Source: Cloacimonetes bacterium UBA3900
GTDB taxonomy: Bacteria > Cloacimonadota > Cloacimonadia > Cloacimonadales > Cloacimonadaceae
Direction: 5' to 3'
DNA length: 18,990 nucleotides
Assembly (NCBI GenBank): GCA_002391675.1
Contig: DGFM01000017.1
Location: forward strand, 159,062 to 178,051
Positions within the stretch are counted from its first letter, which is position 1. Every line of letters starts with the position of its first letter. This document shows, one piece after another, positions 15,320-18,990 of this stretch. The notes under the pieces were generated by a model. The model saw only the letters and a program-made list of their open reading frames with translations. It was not told the origin of the DNA and ran no database searches. The position numbers and the translations under genes are program-made.

Positions 15320-17349
15320 AGTTCCACCCCCATTTTATTGATAATTTCTTTGTTGGTTTCATAGGCATTGGCACGGATGTGGATGAAGATATCCACTCCG
15401 GCTTCCTTGTAGGCTTCCACCTTGTCTTTGGGATAGCCTGCCAGGATGATGATGGGCGCAGATTCCAGCTTCTTCAAGCCTTCACAGAGCACGGGAACCA
15501 GCTCCTCATAGAGAGCGTCCGTACTGCAGATGCACACCGCTTTGGCTTTGCTCTCCGAGGCAGCCCGGATGGCCGCTTCGCAAGTATCGTAGCCTGCGGG
15601 ATTGATGAGCTCGAAGCCGGACATCTGGAAGAAGGCCGAGGAGAAATCTGCTCTGGCTTTAAAATCCAGCACTTTGCCCATATTCAAAAGATGGATTACG
15701 GGTTTCTGCGGCAGAGCTTCGATGGCTTGCCTCAAGGCTTCCACTTCCTGCACAACGCGCAAACACGGATATTCACGCAGCTGTATCGTGAGGTCTAAGG
15801 CCTTGGCCAGCTCACGGAGAGTGGCACCCTGCTGCCAAGCCTTGATCAGAGTGTCAAACAGCTTCACTGCGTCATCTTTGTGTGCCTTCAGCTCGGAAAG
15901 ATCAATTCCGCCCTCGACTTCAGCCACCTTTTTGGCAGGTGCTTCAGCTTTGGCAATCTCGAGCGTATCTTGCGGATTGGCAAACATATTCACGCCGACC
16001 TTTACATCTCTGCGTGAATTGACCATATCTATCCGCTTACGTGCCAATTCTTTGACCACTTCATGCAGCTTGCCGGAATCGGTGAACTTCTCAAAGCCAC
16101 CCTCCGTCTCTATCGCTTGCATCTTCTTCCAGCTCAAGTCGCAAAGTTCAGCCACCAGGCTCTCTATATACCAGCAGCCACCGGCCGGGTCGATCACCTT
16201 GCTGAAGTGTGATTCCTCATCCAGGATCAGCTGTTGGTTGCGTGCAATGCGGGCGGCAAATTCGTCCGCCGGCTTCATCGTGCTGTCAAAGGCTGAGATT
16301 TCCATGCTGTCCACCATACCCACCACGCCGGCAAAGCTTTCGGTGGTGGTGCGCAACATATTGACCCACACGTCATAACGGCTCTTATTAAAGGAAGAAG
16401 TCGCCGCATGGATATGGATCTTCCGGCTTTCCTCATTGCCGCCATAAGTCTTGATCAGTTCTGCCCAAAGCATTCTTGCGGCTCTGATCTTGGCGATTTC
16501 CATAAAGAAGTTTGAGCCCAGGGAAAGCTTGAGCACAAAGCTGGGGGCGATGTCATCTATCTTGGCGCCACGTTGGATCAGCTCTCCCAGGATTTTGTGA
16601 GCGGCTGAGATGAAGTAGGCAAGCTCTTCGGTGGCACTGGCTCCCATGGCTTCATATTTGTAACTATCCAGGAGGATGGTCTTTAGCAGGGGAGAATGCT
16701 TCTTGCCCGCCACCTGCATCTTATACAATGTATCAAAATCCGGCTTTTCATCCAGGAAGGGATCGCAAGCCACCGCGCCGGTCAGCTGATCGAGCGGCAT
16801 CTCGTTTTCCTCTGCCCAGGCATAGAGCATACTCTGCAAGAGTATCATGCTCCTGTTGCCAAGCATCATGATGGGAATTGCTCTCAGCTCCACATCTTCC
16901 AGGGCTTTGCTCAGGTCTTCGAGGCTGTGTAGTCTCAAGCCTCTTGCGTCTGTGGTTTCAGTTGCAATCTTCAAGGTATCGGGATTTATCTTTATATTTG
17001 CGGCTCCCAGGCCTCTTTGCAGCTCGTGCAGCAAGATGGAATTGAGCTCGGCAGCATCCGGCTCATCCTGTCTTTGCGCCACGATCCAGGATTGCCCGGT
17101 AAAGCCATCTGCATTGCTGCCTCTGAGGTAGGGCGCCTGTCCGGCCGTGCTCTCCAGCCAAGGCTTGCCTTGCAGGTCTTCACGTGTGTAAATGGGTTTC
17201 AATGTGATGCCTTCATAGGTCTTGGTACGCATCACTTTGTCAAAATCTGCTCCTCTGAGTCCGTCTATCACCGCTTGCTTCCATTCTTCCAAGCTGTGAA
17301 GCTCAAACTCACTGCGCAGATCAAGATCGTTTTTTGTCTTAGAATCCAC
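15316..17349 (-). CDS. mutA: Methylmalonyl-CoA mutase, small non-catalytic subunit
   Basis: This is the structural partner of MutB, a catalytically silent paralogue with the same domain order. In its 677 residues the barrel matches MutB in segments such as QAPYLRGSNADGFTGQSW (71-88), FFMEIAKIRAARMLWAELI (281-299) and DEFAARIARNQQL (362-374). The active-site Tyr and His of MutB are not conserved; the equivalent of SGYHMHEAGA reads DSYKYEAMGA. The C-terminal B12-like domain (about 550-677) has lost the DxHxxG motif: NMGKVLDFKARADF (556-569) stands where MutB has KMGQDGHDRG. This pattern is normal for bacterial MutA. The start is GTG at 17349 with AGGAG 8 bases upstream. It lies 30 bases downstream of pgk with no terminator between, so read-through from pgk is likely. 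Confidence 0.96.
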   Translation of the reverse strand: MDSKTKNDLDLRSEFELHSLEEWKQAVIDGLRGADFDKVMRTKTYEGITLKPIYTREDLQGKPWLESTAGQAPYLRGSNADGFTGQSWIVAQRQDEPDAAELNSILLHELQRGLGAANIKINPDTLKIATETTDARGLRLHSLEDLSKALEDVELRAIPIMMLGNRSMILLQSMLYAWAEENEMPLDQLTGAVACDPFLDEKPDFDTLYKMQVAGKKHSPLLKTILLDSYKYEAMGASATEELAYFISAAHKILGELIQRGAKIDDIAPSFVLKLSLGSNFFMEIAKIRAARMLWAELIKTYGGNEESRKIHIHAATSSFNKSRYDVWVNMLRTTTESFAGVVGMVDSMEISAFDSTMKPADEFAARIARNQQLILDEESHFSKVIDPAGGCWYIESLVAELCDLSWKKMQAIETEGGFEKFTDSGKLHEVVKELARKRIDMVNSRRDVKVGVNMFANPQDTLEIAKAEAPAKKVAEVEGGIDLSELKAHKDDAVKLFDTLIKAWQQGATLRELAKALDLTIQLREYPCLRVVQEVEALRQAIEALPQKPVIHLLNMGKVLDFKARADFSSAFFQMSGFELINPAGYDTCEAAIRAASESKAKAVCICSTDALYEELVPVLCEGLKKLESAPIIILAGYPKDKVEAYKEAGVDIFIHIRANAYETNKEIINKMGVEL

Positions 17350-17379
17350 TGAAGGGTCTCCTTTTATTTATCTCTTATT

Positions 17380-18663
17380 TTATTTTTTCAATAGTGCTTC
17401 CACCGGCTTCATCCCGTAGGGTGAGCCTTGTTCAATGGCGTTGAGCACCGCTCCACCACCGGTGAAGAAATAGTAACTTTCATCTTTTGCAGCTGCGGCA
17501 AAGATCTCCGGCAACAGGGTTTTGAAGTCCTGGATCGTATCTCCGCCACCGTAGATTTTCATTGCTTTCTTGTTTTGATCGATCAGGGAATACATAGCCG
17601 CCGTGCCTTCATCAAAGAGGCTGGTAAGGCCCATCACTGCATTTACGAAGATAGTAGATGCATTCATGAATACGTCCTTGATCTTCTGGTCTGTAAAGGC
17701 AACCGGCGCAGCATCCAGGATATAGCCAAGCTCTGTGCCTGCTTCCAGTTCAGCCGGCTTGATGAATCTCCAGGAACCGTCGGTACGCGTATCAAAGCTG
17801 TCAGATTCCACCACCACCTTGGGTTCGATGATGCGGGAAGCCTTATCGCCAATCTCGGAGGCAAATTTCGCCGCCTGGGCAATGTCCTCAGCATCCACAC
17901 CCTTGATCTTCAGCCCGTATTTATGAGCCAGCCAGGCGTTGTAGATCACACCACCCAAAACCAGGTGGTCACAGGTTTTGATCAAACTGGACAGGGGGCC
18001 AATCTTGGTGTCAAACTTCGCACCGGCAACCACGGCGACCATGGGACGCTTGGGCTCAAGAACGGCATCCAGATTCTCAATTTCTGTCATCATCAATAGC
18101 CCCGCATAGGAAGGCAGGTATTTGGTGACGCTGTAGGTGCTGGCGTGCGGCTGCCAGGAGCCAAAGGCGTCATTTACATAAAGATCGGCATAAGAGGCTA
18201 GATCCTTAGCAAAGATATCCTCGGTGCCATCCTTGGCTTCCTCGCCCTTAAACCAGCGTGTGTTGGGAAGATAGACGTAATCCGCCTCGCCACTTTTCAG
18301 CTTTGCCACAGCATCGGCCAAAGGTGAAAGATCGGTGATGCCAAATTCATCCTGAGCCTGCATCTGCGGCACAAAACCCTTGAGCGAAAGCTGCTGATCC
18401 AAATACTGGACGATGGGTGTGACGGCGTCGTCTTCACTCATCTTGATCTGGCCTGTCTGCTTGTCCTTGGGACGGCCCACGTGCGTCATCACTATGGGCA
18501 AACCGCCCGCTTTGAGGATTCTCTGCAAGGTGGGAATAGACCTGTCAATTCTCATCGTGTCTTTGATCTTTCCTTTTTTCACAACGTTATGATCCATACG
18601 GATCAACACCACTTTGCCTTCTAATTGGCAATCGGGAACTACTGGAATACGGGTAGTACTCAT
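17380..18663 (-). CDS. pgk: Phosphoglycerate kinase, divergent
   Basis: This enzyme would transfer phosphate between 1,3-bisphosphoglycerate and ADP in glycolysis or gluconeogenesis. The 427-residue protein keeps the family outline: RMDHN (22-26, giving Asp24 and Asn26), Arg38, THVGRP (60-65), NTRWF (134-138), VNDAFG (163-168), GAKFDTK (214-220), NAVMGL (341-346), GGGDT (372-376) and TGGGA (401-405). Several motifs are unusual. The normal HRxH after DAFG reads SWQPH, one residue shorter and without the 3-phosphoglycerate-binding Arg. The NGPMG loop reads NAVMG. GGAG lies 6 bases before the ATG. It is the first gene of the operon with mutA, mutB and meaB. Confidence 0.93.
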   Translation of the reverse strand: MSTTRIPVVPDCQLEGKVVLIRMDHNVVKKGKIKDTMRIDRSIPTLQRILKAGGLPIVMTHVGRPKDKQTGQIKMSEDDAVTPIVQYLDQQLSLKGFVPQMQAQDEFGITDLSPLADAVAKLKSGEADYVYLPNTRWFKGEEAKDGTEDIFAKDLASYADLYVNDAFGSWQPHASTYSVTKYLPSYAGLLMMTEIENLDAVLEPKRPMVAVVAGAKFDTKIGPLSSLIKTCDHLVLGGVIYNAWLAHKYGLKIKGVDAEDIAQAAKFASEIGDKASRIIEPKVVVESDSFDTRTDGSWRFIKPAELEAGTELGYILDAAPVAFTDQKIKDVFMNASTIFVNAVMGLTSLFDEGTAAMYSLIDQNKKAMKIYGGGDTIQDFKTLLPEIFAAAAKDESYYFFTGGGAVLNAIEQGSPYGMKPVEALLKK

Positions 18664-18703
18664 TTTGATCTCCTGATATGTCTTATATTTAAAATACGAT
18701 GTT

Positions 18704-18731
18704 ATAATAAGTTAGGCTTTTATCCAAGCAA
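18704..18731 (-). promoter_or_regulatory. Predicted promoter of the pgk-mut operon
   Basis: On the minus strand, TTGCTT (complement of 18726-18731) and TATTAT (complement of 18704-18709) are separated by 16 bases. They lie in an A+T-rich stretch that ends about 40 bases before the pgk ATG. An overlapping TATAAC is an alternative -10. The assignment is based on consensus match and position only. Confidence 0.45.
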
Positions 18732-18872
18732 GAAATGGCCACCAAATAAAGCTTTGGGGTATTAAAGCAGAGAGCCAAATTCCGTCAATGCTTTTCTTTA
18801 ACTACACCGAAATGCGGTCTGAAAAGAGCCGAAATCCACCCTTCTTTTCCCTCTCAAAATATAGCTGATTTC
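18732..18872. other. Intergenic stretch between the pgk promoter and the right repeat
   Basis: Together with the promoter region and the right repeat, this forms a 327-base gene-free end. I find no reading frame worth calling. It contains a 9-base inverted repeat, GCCGAAATC (18828-18836) with GATTTCGGC (18867-18875). The arms are 30 bases apart and the second arm runs into the start of the right repeat. A further CCGAAAT copy lies at 18807-18813. On the minus strand TCTTTTC follows the inverted repeat, so a weak terminator for a gene outside the window is possible, but the loop is long for that. Confidence 0.5.
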
Positions 18873-18990
18873 GGCCCTTAATTTATTTGCAAAAACCATA
18901 CATTTGCGAAACAATTGACTTTTCACCGGCCATGCCCCACCTTGGGATTTCCTTGGCTCTCGTTTGCGTAACTCTTGGGTTTTCTTTGGG
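18873..18990. repeat. Right copy of the window-flanking inverted repeat
   Basis: Read on the minus strand from 18990 inwards, this repeats the left end: the first 26 bases are identical, 67 of the first 80 match without gaps, and looser similarity runs to a shared GGGCC at about 18873. Short sub-motifs recur within the element (CCCAA and CCAAGGAAA), giving it a semi-repetitive look. A 20-codon open frame at its outer edge (from 18932) is not preserved in the left copy and has no ribosome binding site. The repeat may extend beyond the window. Confidence 0.85.

Noticed and set aside
17428..18099. Open frame of 223 codons on the plus strand inside pgk
   Set aside because: Antisense shadow of a gene whose motifs are clear.
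18932..18990. Short hydrophobic open frame beginning MPHLGISLAL at the right edge, resembling a signal peptide
   Set aside because: The left copy of the repeat has indels that break the frame and there is no ribosome binding site, so the sequence is under repeat-like rather than coding constraint.
1..18990. The whole window as a composite transposon or linear replicon with terminal inverted repeats
   Set aside because: There is no transposase, replication or partition gene and the content is chromosomal housekeeping. The divergence between the two repeat copies fits a dispersed repeat family better.

Overview
The window reads as a piece of bacterial chromosome of about 50% G+C (by eye) with dense, operon-like gene packing and clear GGAG-type ribosome binding sites. 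Separate secD and secF genes, a DUF3467 protein, a Dna2-like helicase-nuclease and a complete methylmalonyl-CoA mutase operon suggest an anaerobic, amino-acid- or propionate-metabolising bacterium. A relative of the Cloacimonadota (WWE1; Candidatus Cloacimonas or Syntrophosphaera type) is my best guess, but this is inference from gene content, not from a marker gene.

Layout. (1) Bases 1-119 and 18873-18990 are copies of one repeat in opposite orientation. The outer 26 bases are identical, and about 84% of the outer 80 positions match without gaps. (2) A minus-strand operon (4174 to 215) encodes a six-helix membrane protein, TrmB, a GAF/HD-GYP signalling protein and a tRNA-dihydrouridine synthase, with 1-base overlaps at two of its junctions. 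(3) From a divergent intergenic region at 4175-4265, a plus-strand cluster carries ftsY, a 1087-residue nuclease-helicase, a DUF3467 protein and then, behind its own predicted promoter, secD and secF. It ends at a strong rho-independent terminator (11538-11572). (4) A second minus-strand operon (18663 to 11590) converges on that terminator: pgk, mutA, mutB, meaB and a flavin-reductase-like protein.

How the genes work together. FtsY (SRP receptor) and SecD/SecF both serve membrane insertion and export. MutA/MutB interconvert succinyl-CoA and methylmalonyl-CoA with adenosylcobalamin, MeaB is their GTPase chaperone, and the linked flavin reductase is a reasonable candidate for a cofactor-reactivation reductase. 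TrmB and Dus modify tRNA on either side of a predicted cyclic-di-GMP phosphodiesterase.

I see no tRNA, rRNA, CRISPR array, transposase, integrase or phage gene. The most unusual items are the inverted repeats at both ends, the multi-domain nuclease-helicase directly joined to ftsY, a phosphoglycerate kinase lacking a normally invariant substrate-binding arginine, and the flavin reductase in the mutase operon. I did not find a clearly new multi-gene system. The genes are mostly housekeeping, with an unrecognised membrane protein and an uncharacterised DUF.
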